Assembly (NCBI RefSeq): GCF_001719615.1 | Contig: NZ_MDVX01000020.1 | Coordinates: forward strand, 1 to 44,692 | DNA from: Neptunicoccus sediminis | GTDB lineage: Bacteria > Pseudomonadota > Alphaproteobacteria > Rhodobacterales > Rhodobacteraceae | Direction of reading: 5' to 3' | Length of the DNA: 44,692 bases | Position numbers and translations under genes: made by a program | Notes under the pieces: model-generated | Told to the model about the DNA's origin: nothing | The model's database searches: none | The model's input: only the letters and a program-made list of their open reading frames with translations | Part shown: piece by piece, positions 26,538 through 34,572 of the stretch | Position numbering within the stretch: the stretch's first letter is position 1 | Layout: the number at the start of each line of letters is the position of its first letter

Positions 26538-27545
26538 TTAGGGATTGATGCGGAATTGCGGCGCGCGGCCAATAGGAATCGGACCGAGTGACATCACGCG
26601 GTTCTGGAACGACAGCGGCGCATCAATCGTGTCGGGATTGCCCGAAAGTTTCGCCAGCAACCCAAGTCCGCCTTCCAACGTGGACTGAAGCTCCGCAGGA
26701 ATCAGCCCAGCACTGACCCCAAGATCCAGCATGTCCTGCCAGTTCTTCGCCCGCACCGAAACCTTGCCGGTGGGATAGCCCTCCGCGTCCAGATCAAGCG
26801 TGCCTTTGGCCTGAAAGTTCAATTCCCCCCAAGTGGCGTTAAAATCCTTGATGTTGAGCGAGGTCAGTTCCGGTTTGCGCCCCTCAACCGCGTGCCGGTC
26901 CCAAGGTGCGTCAAATCCGGCGGTGGCGTCCAGCCGCACGGTTTCAAACAGGTCGGGCAGCAGGTTGTCAGGGTCGATAATATCCTTGAAAATCCGTGCC
27001 GGTTTCAGATTTGTGGTCTGAAAAAACACATCATGGGAATTATCCTGACCCGCAGTCTGGCGCGTGGATAGCATGGCAGCATCCATTTCCGTCACCCAAC
27101 CGGCATTAGAGGTCAGGGTCAGGTCCTTCACTTCGGCTGTGGCCGCGTTGAGCGAAAGATCGGTGTTGGCGTCAAATTTGATGCTGGCCTTCATGTCCTG
27201 CGAATTTACGTCGATCCGTTCCTGCGGTGTGGCGATGGTCTGTGTGTCCGGCCAGACGGCAATGGCGTGGTTCGGTTTATAGCTGAGCATCAGAACCTCA
27301 AACTCCGGCGCCTGCCACGCCCATCCGGTTGTAGGATCTGCAAGATTGAGGTCGGTGACACGGGTGTCAAAGCGGCTTGGGAAGCCCTGCACATCCAGCG
27401 TTTCATAATCCGCCACCCATCCGGCAGAACGGCGATCCTCCAGCCAGGCAGACAGCGCCGTTTGCTGCGCGTTGGAGCCGACCCACCAATAGCCAAACCA
27501 TGCCAGCGACACGACAATCAGGATTCCAAATAAAGCACGAACCAC
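26538..27545 (-). CDS. DUF2125 family protein
   Basis: 335 aa from GTG 27545, with AAGGGG upstream. An N-terminal hydrophobic anchor (ALFGILIVVSLAWFGYWWV, residues 4-22) leads to a large periplasmic, beta-rich domain: WVADYETLDVQGFPSRFD at the start and LSFQNRVMSLGPIPIGRAP at the end are typical of DUF2125. Function is unknown; it has a weak likeness to outer-membrane biogenesis (AsmA-like) proteins. It is divergent from the ChaC-like gene. Confidence 0.85.
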   Translation of the reverse strand: MVRALFGILIVVSLAWFGYWWVGSNAQQTALSAWLEDRRSAGWVADYETLDVQGFPSRFDTRVTDLNLADPTTGWAWQAPEFEVLMLSYKPNHAIAVWPDTQTIATPQERIDVNSQDMKASIKFDANTDLSLNAATAEVKDLTLTSNAGWVTEMDAAMLSTRQTAGQDNSHDVFFQTTNLKPARIFKDIIDPDNLLPDLFETVRLDATAGFDAPWDRHAVEGRKPELTSLNIKDFNATWGELNFQAKGTLDLDAEGYPTGKVSVRAKNWQDMLDLGVSAGLIPAELQSTLEGGLGLLAKLSGNPDTIDAPLSFQNRVMSLGPIPIGRAPQFRINP

Positions 27546-27605
27546 GGGCAGCCCCTTTTCTTTTCCGTTTCGCGCGGGTTATAGCACCCTGAAAGGGGTG
27601 AACCA

Positions 27606-28157
27606 GTGACAAATATTGATAACGGTTTTTGGGTGTTCGGCTACGGCTCTTTGGTGTGGCAACCGGGATTTGACTTTGCCGAACGGGAAATTGCGCGGAT
27701 GGACGGGTTTTCCCGCAGCTTTTGTATGTGGTCGATCCACCACCGCGGCACAGAAGCCGATCCGGGACTGGTGCTGGCCCTTGATGCTGCGCCCGGGTCC
27801 TGTTGTGACGGGGTCGCCTTTTTCGTGCCGCCTGAAACCGCGCAACAAACGATTGATTACCTGCGAGATCGCGAACTGGTTTCAGCGGCATATCTGGAGC
27901 AGGTCCATCCGGCGAAACTGCGGGACGGTCGCGTTGTAGACTGTGTGTCTTATGTGGTGGACCGCGATCACGTGCAGTATTGCGGCGGCCTGTCGCTGGA
28001 ACGTCAGGCCGAGGTGATTGCCAAAGCGGTCGGCGGGCGCGGTCCGAACACAGAATATTTGGTAGAAGTGAATCGCCATCTCGGGGAGCTGGGACTGCCC
28101 GACCCCGATCTGGAATGGCTGACCCAGCGGGTGCTGGAACTGAGTGTAACCGCCTGA
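27606..28157 (+). CDS. ChaC-like gamma-glutamylcyclotransferase
   Basis: 183 aa from GTG 27606. The signature WVFGYGSLVWQPGFD starts the domain, with a conserved WSIHHRGTEADPGL and the later VNCVSYVVDRDH-like strand. ChaC enzymes break glutathione into 5-oxoproline and Cys-Gly. The gene converges with nfeD with a 4-base gap. Family assignment is firm; the activity on glutathione is inferred from the family. Confidence 0.9.
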   Translation: MTNIDNGFWVFGYGSLVWQPGFDFAEREIARMDGFSRSFCMWSIHHRGTEADPGLVLALDAAPGSCCDGVAFFVPPETAQQTIDYLRDRELVSAAYLEQVHPAKLRDGRVVDCVSYVVDRDHVQYCGGLSLERQAEVIAKAVGGRGPNTEYLVEVNRHLGELGLPDPDLEWLTQRVLELSVTA

Positions 28158-28161
28158 GCCG

Positions 28162-28629
28162 TTATACCGGCTCCACCTTCAGAACCATCCCTTCGGCGGC
28201 GCTGACCCTGACGGTGCTGCCGATTTCCGCAGTGGCACCAACAGCCCATTCCGCCCGCCAGCGCATGCCCTCGATTGTGACGGCACCGCTATGGCTGGCC
28301 GGATGAAAGTCGATAACCGTGGCCGTGCGCCCGATCAGATGGTTGGAGCGCTGGTTCAACGTATCATGGGCCGCTGCCCCGTCGCCAAAGCGTTGAACCA
28401 CCCAGCGCCCTGCAAAGGTCAGGCCAACAGACAAAGCCGCAAATATCGTGATCTGCATCTCTCCCGACAGGCCCGGCATCAGCGCATGCACAACAGCCAT
28501 GATCAATGCGGCAAGGGCGATCCAGATCAAGACAGCGGTGCCCGTGACCATCTCTACAGCACCAATGACAAAGGCCGCAGCAACCCACCACCACGGCGAC
28601 AGATCAACGAGGAAATCGAGAAAAGGCAT
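28162..28629 (-). CDS. NfeD-like membrane protein
   Basis: 155 aa, with three membrane segments (about 15-35, 33-50, 58-76) and a C-terminal OB-fold domain (LIGRTATVIDFHPASHSG ... GSTVRVSAAEGMVLKVEP). The short NfeD1b type without the N-terminal ClpP-like protease. NfeD proteins pair with SPFH partners in membrane microdomains; the SPFH gene lies 11 bases upstream on the same strand, so they form one operon. Confidence 0.9.
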   Translation of the reverse strand: MPFLDFLVDLSPWWWVAAAFVIGAVEMVTGTAVLIWIALAALIMAVVHALMPGLSGEMQITIFAALSVGLTFAGRWVVQRFGDGAAAHDTLNQRSNHLIGRTATVIDFHPASHSGAVTIEGMRWRAEWAVGATAEIGSTVRVSAAEGMVLKVEPV

Positions 28630-28640
28630 TCGTATATCCT

Positions 28641-29591
28641 TTACGATTTATCGGCGGAGGTGACGGCTTTGGCGATGTCGGCAATCCCGCTGATCGACCC
28701 GATCAGAGAGGATGCCTCCAGCGGAATCATAATGGTCTTGGCCGAGGGGCTGGCGGCAACATCCCGCAGGGCTTCGGTGTATTTTTGCGCTACAAAATAG
28801 TTCACGGCCTGTATGTCACCGGCGGCAATAGCCTCGGAAACCATCTGCGTTGCCTTGGCTTCGGCCTGTGCCATGCGTTCGCGGGCTTCCGCGTCAAGGA
28901 AAGCGGCTTCCTTGCGGCCCTCGGCTTCACGAATTTGGGCTTCCCGCTCACCTTCGGCTTTCAGAATGGCAGCCTGTTTCATACCTTCGGCCTGCAGGAC
29001 CGAGGCGCGCTTGTCCCGTTCCGCCTTCATCTGGCGGGCCATCGCCTCGTTAATGTCCGGCGGCGGGGCCAGATCCTTGATTTCGACGCGGGTGACTTTG
29101 ACGCCCCACGGATTGGCGGCTTCGTCGATCACCGTCAGCAGCTTGGCGTTTATAATCTCGCGGTTGGACAGGCTTTCGTCCAGATCCATAGAGCCGATAA
29201 CCGAACGGATATTGGTTTGCGTCAGATTGGACAGCGCACGGTAGAGGTCGCGGACCTCATAAGCGGCGGCGGCAGCATCGACCACCTGATAGAACGTCAC
29301 CGCATCCGTCACCACCATCGCGTTGTCACGGGTGATGACTTCCTGACTGTCGATGTCCAGAACCGTTTCCATCATGTTGATCTTGGCGCCCACCTTATCC
29401 ATGAAGGGGATCAGAAAGCGCAGGCCGGGTTTCAACGTGCGGGTGTAGCGGCCAAACCGCTCTACCGTCCATTCCTCACCCTGCGGGATGGAACGAACCA
29501 TCATGAAGATCAGGATGAGCGCAAACACAAACAACGCAACCGCTGTCAGGCCCACGGATTCAAATCCAAGTATTTCGTTCAAAACAACCAC
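28641..29591 (-). CDS. SPFH/Band 7 (stomatin-like) membrane protein
   Basis: 316 aa. One N-terminal membrane segment (about 13-33), the SPFH domain (RSIPQGEEWTVERFGRYTR, LDIDSQEVITRDN, VIGSMDLDESLSNR), then a long helical coiled coil with AEG repeats (QAEGMKQAAILKAEGEREAQ). It matches the QmcA/stomatin group. Such proteins scaffold membrane microdomains and quality control with NfeD. The start is GTG 29591 or TTG 29582; GGAG lies eight bases before the TTG, which makes the TTG plausible. It is divergent from the MotA-like gene. Confidence 0.93.
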   Translation of the reverse strand: MVVLNEILGFESVGLTAVALFVFALILIFMMVRSIPQGEEWTVERFGRYTRTLKPGLRFLIPFMDKVGAKINMMETVLDIDSQEVITRDNAMVVTDAVTFYQVVDAAAAAYEVRDLYRALSNLTQTNIRSVIGSMDLDESLSNREIINAKLLTVIDEAANPWGVKVTRVEIKDLAPPPDINEAMARQMKAERDKRASVLQAEGMKQAAILKAEGEREAQIREAEGRKEAAFLDAEARERMAQAEAKATQMVSEAIAAGDIQAVNYFVAQKYTEALRDVAASPSAKTIMIPLEASSLIGSISGIADIAKAVTSADKS

Positions 29592-29749
29592 TCCGGCAAA
29601 TCAGGTTTTCATATTTATATTTGGGCAGTTCACGGCTTTTTTACAATGGTTTAGTTGGGAAAACAGCTTTCAGGACCGGCGAACATACCATTTGGCATCC
29701 CAAGTCGGACAGGTTAGGGTGCACTCAAGCAGGGAGCAGGCCCCAGAGA

Positions 29750-30961
29750 ATGTTGAAGGCAGACGCGAAGATCGACCCGCACTTTACCCAACCTGTGCGG
29801 CAAATCCTTATGATGCTGATGTTCGTCGTGATCGTCGCCATCGGGGGTTTTCTGTCGTATCAGTCCCTGCTGCCGATTTTCATGGCCAACATCTACCTGA
29901 ACGGCTTTATCGGGCTGGTTTTCATCTTCGGGATCATCGCCTGTTTCTGGCAGGTCTTTACGCTTGTCAGTTCGGTCAGCTGGATCGAAGGGCTGGCGCT
30001 GGACCGGCCCGGACATGAATTTGTGCAGCCTCCCGGTCTGCTGGCGCCATTGGCGCATCTGTTGCGCAAACGCTCTGCGCGGGCATCGCTGACGTCGACC
30101 AGCACACAAAGCATTCAGGACAGTGTGGCAACCCGGCTTGATGAGGGGCGCGAGATCACCCGTTATGTGATCAACCTGCTGATCTTTCTCGGTCTTTTGG
30201 GGACGTTCTACGGGTTGGCCACAACGGTTCCGGCTGTTGTGGACACGATCCGCTCCCTTGCGCCGCAGGATGACGGCAGTTCGGTCGATGTCTTTGACAA
30301 TCTGATGTCCGGTCTGGAACGTCAGCTTGGTGGCATGGGCACAGCATTCGGGTCATCCCTGTTGGGGCTGGCGGGATCGCTGGTGGTAGGGCTGCTCGAT
30401 CTTATGGCCGGACGGGGGCAGAACCGCTTTTACCGCGAGTTGGAGGAATGGCTGTCCTCGATCACGAGAATCGGCGTGGCTGCCGGTGAGGGGGATATGG
30501 GCGGCGTGGAGAATTTCGCGCTTGCCGACATGCTGGAGCATACCACCTACCAGATTGAAAACCTGCATGACCTGCTGCGCCAGAGTCAGGAACGCCGTGC
30601 CGAAACCGACCAGCGGGTCGAGCGGCTCTCGCAGGTGGTGGAACGCCTCGCCGATGTCGCCGCCACAGGGCAGGGGGATCGGGACCGTATGGCCGAGCAA
30701 ATCGCCTATGGCCAGAAACAACTGGTAGAGGCGGTGCAGGCCCTGCCCGAACAGATGGCTCACCCCCAAGGGGATGAGGTCTGGGATGCAGAGGCAAAGA
30801 TGCGCCTGCGCAATATCGACACCCAGATGTTGCGCATCCTCGAAGAGATGACCGCCGGACGGCAGGGGGCGATCAGCGAATTGCGCAGCGATCTGCTGGG
30901 GCTGACATCTACCCTGCGTGCCGCGATCTCTGTCCCTGACGAGTCCGGTGACAGGGGGTAA
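29750..30961 (+). CDS. MotA/TolQ/ExbB-like proton-channel protein
   Basis: 403 aa from ATG 29750; the frame extends further up but without membrane features. Four membrane segments (about 18-44, 51-74, 139-162, 196-220). The MotA/TolQ/ExbB domain is in the latter two: INLLIFLGLLGTFYGLATT and MGTAFGSSLLGLAGSLVV. A helical cytoplasmic C-terminus (about 270-400) has many charged residues, compatible with a coiled coil. No flagellar genes are near. It is three bases before its MotB-like partner, so I infer one stator-type complex driven by ion flow, of unknown output. Confidence 0.87.
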   Translation: MLKADAKIDPHFTQPVRQILMMLMFVVIVAIGGFLSYQSLLPIFMANIYLNGFIGLVFIFGIIACFWQVFTLVSSVSWIEGLALDRPGHEFVQPPGLLAPLAHLLRKRSARASLTSTSTQSIQDSVATRLDEGREITRYVINLLIFLGLLGTFYGLATTVPAVVDTIRSLAPQDDGSSVDVFDNLMSGLERQLGGMGTAFGSSLLGLAGSLVVGLLDLMAGRGQNRFYRELEEWLSSITRIGVAAGEGDMGGVENFALADMLEHTTYQIENLHDLLRQSQERRAETDQRVERLSQVVERLADVAATGQGDRDRMAEQIAYGQKQLVEAVQALPEQMAHPQGDEVWDAEAKMRLRNIDTQMLRILEEMTAGRQGAISELRSDLLGLTSTLRAAISVPDESGDRG

Positions 30962-30964
30962 TCC

Positions 30965-32986
30965 ATGGCCCTGAACCGCCGCTCTGCGAACCGGTTTTCA
31001 GCCAATATCTGGCCCGGTTTCGTGGATGCCATGACCGCGCTTTTGCTGATCCTTATGTTCGTGCTGACCATTTTCATGGTGGTGCAATTCACCCTGAACG
31101 AACGGATTTCCGGTCAGGACAAGGAATTGGATGCGCTCTCGGACGAGATCATCGGCCTGTCCGATGCGCTGGGTCTGGCGCGGAACCGTGCCAGCGGGCT
31201 GGAACAGGATGTCGGTCGGTTGAACGAATCTCTGGCCGAGGCGCAGGCCCGTGCAAACCGGCAGGACTCTCTGATTGCGGCTCTGAATGCGCAAACCTCC
31301 GATCAGGCGGCACAGATTGCGGGATTTGAAGAACAGGTGGCGTCGCTGCTGGCACGCAATACCGATCTGGATTCCCGCCTGTCTGACAGCCAGTCTCGCG
31401 TGTCCGTGTTAAGCGGGCAGGTCGAAGACCTTCAGGGCGATGTGGCCGATGCGGAAAGCCGCGAAGCTGCACTAGAGGACGAAAAACGCCTGCTGCTGGC
31501 GGATAAAGAGGCGCTGGAACGGGCCAATCTGACAGTCATTTCCGAAAAAGAGGCGCTGCAACTGGCACTGGCACAGGCGCGGGACGAAATCGACGAAAGC
31601 ACCGAGGCGGCCCGTCTGGCCGCGGCGAAACGGGAGGCATTGGAAGGGTTGATTGCCGATTTGCGGGCAGATGTCAGCAACAAGGAAGGCTCCCTTGCAG
31701 AGGCGCTGGCCCTCTTGGCGGCAACGCAGGACGACCTGTCCGACACCCGTGGCTCGCTCAGCGATGCCTTGGCGCAGGTCAGCACCACCCGTGCAGAACT
31801 GGCCGAAAGCCGCAGTGCACTGGGACAGACCCGCACCGCACTGGAGCGGGAGCGCGCAGCGTTGGCGCAAGCAGAACAGGATGCAAGCGATCAGGCGCAG
31901 GCATTGGAAGAGGCGCAGTCCGAACTGACCGCCCGTGGCCTGACCGAAGAAGAATTGCGCGCGCGGATTGATGCGCTGGTCAACAGCCTGTCCGAAGAGG
32001 AAAAGGCGAAACTGGCCGAAGCCGCCGCCGCCGCTGCGCTTCGGGAGAAGCTGAAAGGGGCCGAGGACGAGCTGACCGCCATGACCCTGTTGCTGGAGGC
32101 CAAGCGCAAGGAAGCCGAAGACACGTTGACCCTGCTGGCCGCGACCCGCGCCGAACTGACCGAGGCAGAGCGCGAAGCGGCACAAAACATGAGCGAAGGC
32201 GACCGGCAGGCAGCACTTTTGTCCGTGGCACGGCAGGAACTGGCCGCAGAGAAAACCGCCAGCCGCGAAGCCACGCGCAAACTGGCCCTGCTGAATGAAC
32301 AGACGGTGGAACTGCGCAAGCAATTGGACCGTTTGCAGGGCCTTCTTGATGCCTCTAAGGCGGCGGATGCGGCCAGTCAGGTCCAGATCGAAGCACTGGG
32401 CGCAAACCTGAATACCGCGCTGGCCCGTGTCGCTGCCGAGCAGAAAAAGCGTCTGGCAGAGACCGAGAAGCGCATGGAACTGGAAGAGGCAGAGCGCAAA
32501 CGGCTGGAGGAGGAAGCCAACGATCTGAAGAAATTCCGCTCCGAGTTTTTTGGCCGCCTGCGCGATGTGCTCGGGACACAGGAAGGCGTGCGGATTGTCG
32601 GGGACCGGTTCGTGTTTTCCTCTGAAATCCTGTTTGGCGCCGGTTCCGCCACGCTCGGGGAGCAGGGCAAGGCAGAGATCGCAAATGTGGCCAGCATCAT
32701 TCTGGATGTTGCGGACCAGATCCCTGCCGAAATCGACTGGATTTTGCGGGTGGACGGGCATACCGATAAAACCCCCCTGTCCGGTTTCGGAGAGTTCCGC
32801 GACAACTGGGAACTGAGTCAGGCGCGGGCGCTATCGGTGGTGCGGTATCTCAACACGGAACTCGGGGTGCCGGCAAACCGGTTGGCGGCCAACGGGTTCG
32901 GGGAGTACCAGCCGATTGCCGAAGGGGACAGTCCTGCGGCGCTGGCGCAGAACCGTCGGATTGAATTAAAGTTTACCGAGAAATAG
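30965..32986 (+). CDS. MotB-like OmpA-domain protein with very long coiled coil
   Basis: 673 aa. A cytoplasmic start and one membrane helix (about 20-43) carry WPGFVDAMTALLLILMFVL, with Asp21 placed like the proton-carrying Asp of MotB. Residues ~45-515 are a nearly unbroken coiled coil of Ala/Glu/Leu/Arg heptads. Residues ~520-673 hold an OmpA-type peptidoglycan-binding domain (VDGHTDKTPLSGFGEF, NWELSQARALSVVRYLN, NRRIELKF). A MotB of this length is unusual; the rod is long enough to bridge much of the periplasm. With the MotA-like gene just upstream this looks like a non-flagellar stator; its partner is unknown. Confidence 0.9.
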   Translation: MALNRRSANRFSANIWPGFVDAMTALLLILMFVLTIFMVVQFTLNERISGQDKELDALSDEIIGLSDALGLARNRASGLEQDVGRLNESLAEAQARANRQDSLIAALNAQTSDQAAQIAGFEEQVASLLARNTDLDSRLSDSQSRVSVLSGQVEDLQGDVADAESREAALEDEKRLLLADKEALERANLTVISEKEALQLALAQARDEIDESTEAARLAAAKREALEGLIADLRADVSNKEGSLAEALALLAATQDDLSDTRGSLSDALAQVSTTRAELAESRSALGQTRTALERERAALAQAEQDASDQAQALEEAQSELTARGLTEEELRARIDALVNSLSEEEKAKLAEAAAAAALREKLKGAEDELTAMTLLLEAKRKEAEDTLTLLAATRAELTEAEREAAQNMSEGDRQAALLSVARQELAAEKTASREATRKLALLNEQTVELRKQLDRLQGLLDASKAADAASQVQIEALGANLNTALARVAAEQKKRLAETEKRMELEEAERKRLEEEANDLKKFRSEFFGRLRDVLGTQEGVRIVGDRFVFSSEILFGAGSATLGEQGKAEIANVASIILDVADQIPAEIDWILRVDGHTDKTPLSGFGEFRDNWELSQARALSVVRYLNTELGVPANRLAANGFGEYQPIAEGDSPAALAQNRRIELKFTEK

Positions 32987-33005
32987 GTTTTTGCGCTCCG
33001 CGCGG

Positions 33006-33028
33006 GGAGTATTTGCGGAACATTGAAG
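33006..33028 (+). repeat. Dispersed intergenic repeat, copy 2
   Basis: GGAGTATTTG followed by CGGAACATTGAAG, between the convergent OmpA-domain gene and dinB, four bases before the dinB stop. The preceding CTCC can pair with GGAG to make a short hairpin before TATTT. Confidence 0.75.
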
Positions 33029-33032
33029 CCGG

Positions 33033-34292
33033 TTAGCGCAGGGCACGTCCCTTTAGGATGGCGTCCTTGCCGAATCTTTGGCGGATTGCGTCTGTGGCCC
33101 GTTCTGCCTTGGCCCGTTTTGCGGCGTCCTGTTCCAGCAAGTCCATATAGTGATCGGCCTCTTCGGGGCGGGTCAACTGGCTGATGCCGATACCGATCAG
33201 GCGGAAGGGGGCCTTGTCGATCACCCCGTCAAGCATCTGGCGTCCGTGGGAATAAATCCGGTCCGCCATCTGGGTCGGCTCGGGCAGGGTAACAGAGCGG
33301 TTCAGGGTTTTGAAATCCGCTTTCTTGACTTTCAGCGTCACGGTTTTTCCGGCGTATTCCTTGGCTTTGGCGCGATCTGACACCTGTTCGGCCAGCCGCC
33401 AGAGATGTCCGTCCAGCAGGTCGGCATCGCCAGTGTCTTCAAAAAAAGTGGTTTCCTTGGAGATGCTTTTCACCGGATCGCGCCCCGAAATCCGGCGGTG
33501 ATCGAGACCCTGCGCCAGATGCCAGAGCCGGTCGCCCATAGAGCCGTAGCGTTCACCCAGCGCCTTGCGGTCGCGGCGGCGCAGGTCTGCGAAGGTCTGG
33601 ATGCCGTCACTTTGCAATTTGCGTTGCAACACGGGTCCGGCGCCCCAGATTTTTTTGATGGGGAGCGGCGCGAGAAGGTCCAGTGTTTCCGCCTTTCCAA
33701 CCACGGAAAACCCCCGCGGTTTGTCCAGATCAGAGGCAAGTTTGGCAAGGAACTTGTTGTGGGACAGGCCGATGGAACCGGAAATCCCCAACTCGTCCTC
33801 CATCCGTTTCACCAGCCGTGCAAGCATGACCGCAGGCGGGGCGCCGTGCAGTTTTTCTGTTCCGCTTAGGTCGATGAACGCCTCATCCAGTGACAGCGGT
33901 TCCACCACGGGGGTCAGGTCTTGCATCATTGTGCGGATGGCGCGGGAGACCTCTACGTAGGCGTCCATACGGGGTTTCACCACCACCGCTTCGGGACAGA
34001 GTTTCAGCGCCTTGAACATGGGCATGGCGGAATGCACCCCGTTGATCCGCGCGATATAGCAGGCGGTGGAAACCACGCCCCGTTTGCCACCGCCGATAAT
34101 TACCGGCTTGTCGCGGATTTCCGGATTGTCCCGTTTCTCCACGGATGCATAAAATGCGTCGCAATCCATATGGGCGATAGAAAGCGAGAACAATTCCTCA
34201 TGGGCCAGCACGCGCGGTGAGGCACAATGTTCGCAGCGCGGTTTGAGCGCGCAGCGTTTCAGGCAATCTCGGCAGAAGGCGGGTTTTGGCAT
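33033..34292 (-). CDS. dinB: DNA polymerase IV with N-terminal cysteine cluster
   Basis: 419 aa, a Y-family translesion polymerase. Catalytic acids are Asp43 (AHMDCDAFYASVEK) and Asp136/Glu137 (LSLDEAFIDLSG). Fingers and thumb (GGGKRGVVSTACYIAR, GSIGLSHNKFLAKLASDLDKP) and little-finger regions are all present. The N-terminal extension, Cys7, Cys10, Cys14, Cys20 and Cys23, looks like a small zinc-binding knuckle; I have seen similar extensions in alphaproteobacterial DinB but do not know their role. No beta-clamp motif was checked. The gene follows the small peptide gene by 35 bases, so co-transcription is likely. Confidence 0.93.
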   Translation of the reverse strand: MPKPAFCRDCLKRCALKPRCEHCASPRVLAHEELFSLSIAHMDCDAFYASVEKRDNPEIRDKPVIIGGGKRGVVSTACYIARINGVHSAMPMFKALKLCPEAVVVKPRMDAYVEVSRAIRTMMQDLTPVVEPLSLDEAFIDLSGTEKLHGAPPAVMLARLVKRMEDELGISGSIGLSHNKFLAKLASDLDKPRGFSVVGKAETLDLLAPLPIKKIWGAGPVLQRKLQSDGIQTFADLRRRDRKALGERYGSMGDRLWHLAQGLDHRRISGRDPVKSISKETTFFEDTGDADLLDGHLWRLAEQVSDRAKAKEYAGKTVTLKVKKADFKTLNRSVTLPEPTQMADRIYSHGRQMLDGVIDKAPFRLIGIGISQLTRPEEADHYMDLLEQDAAKRAKAERATDAIRQRFGKDAILKGRALR

Positions 34293-34327
34293 AGGGTCTT
34301 ATCCCGCAGTTCTCCTGCCAATACCAG

Positions 34328-34474
34328 TCAGGACGTGATGTCAGCTTGGGAATTTCCGGCATGGATGGCAGGGGCGGCCATCAGGGTTGCGTCAAGGGGC
34401 AGCGCTTTGACGTGGGTGGCCAGCAGGCCGGTAGCGATCAATGCGGTGAGTCCGATTTTCGAGAAGATATCCAT
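34328..34474 (-). CDS. 48-aa signal-peptide-like small protein upstream of dinB
   Basis: A short frame on the minus strand, ATG 34474, with GGAG six bases before it. The N-terminus is MDIFSKIGLTALIATGLL, a hydrophobic segment with one Lys near the start, then residues rich in Ala, Pro and polar amino acids, ending in NSQADITS. It resembles a signal peptide plus a short mature part or a single-pass membrane peptide. I recognise no family. It lies 35 bases before dinB on the same strand and is preceded by a CtrA-type site and a 9-bp inverted repeat, which supports expression. Confidence 0.6.
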   Translation of the reverse strand: MDIFSKIGLTALIATGLLATHVKALPLDATLMAAPAIHAGNSQADITS

Positions 34475-34484
34475 AAGAGGCTCC

Positions 34485-34523
34485 GTTAAGGTTCGGTCTT
34501 CTGGATCGCGCCCAAACCTTAAC
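34485..34523. repeat. 9-bp inverted repeat upstream of the small peptide gene
   Basis: GTTAAGGTT (34485-34493) and AACCTTAAC (34515-34523) are perfect inverted repeats around a 21-base spacer, just upstream of the small peptide ATG on its strand. The right arm overlaps the CtrA-type site. It may be an operator with two half-sites or a leader hairpin. Confidence 0.6.
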
Positions 34524-34533
34524 AGTGCGTTAA
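34519..34533 (-). promoter_or_regulatory. Perfect CtrA-type site, TTAA-N7-TTAA
   Basis: TTAA (34519-34522), seven bases CAGTGCG, TTAA (34530-34533) matches the alphaproteobacterial CtrA full-site consensus exactly. It lies 45-59 bases before the small peptide ATG, where a promoter would be. I looked at other TTAA pairs in the window and found none with the seven-base spacing. Confidence 0.6.
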
Positions 34534-34572
34534 AGATAAAATTGAAGTTTCTGGTATTTTAGGCGTTTGCCA

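Noticed and set aside
31100-32520. Tandem DNA repeat or CRISPR-like array in the OmpA-domain gene
   Set aside because: The periodicity is protein heptads of a coiled coil; there is no constant DNA repeat unit. No CRISPR array is seen anywhere in the window.
29750-32986. Zorya anti-phage defence system
   Set aside because: Only a MotA/MotB-like pair is present; ZorC, ZorD and ZorE are absent and the long tail is on the wrong partner.
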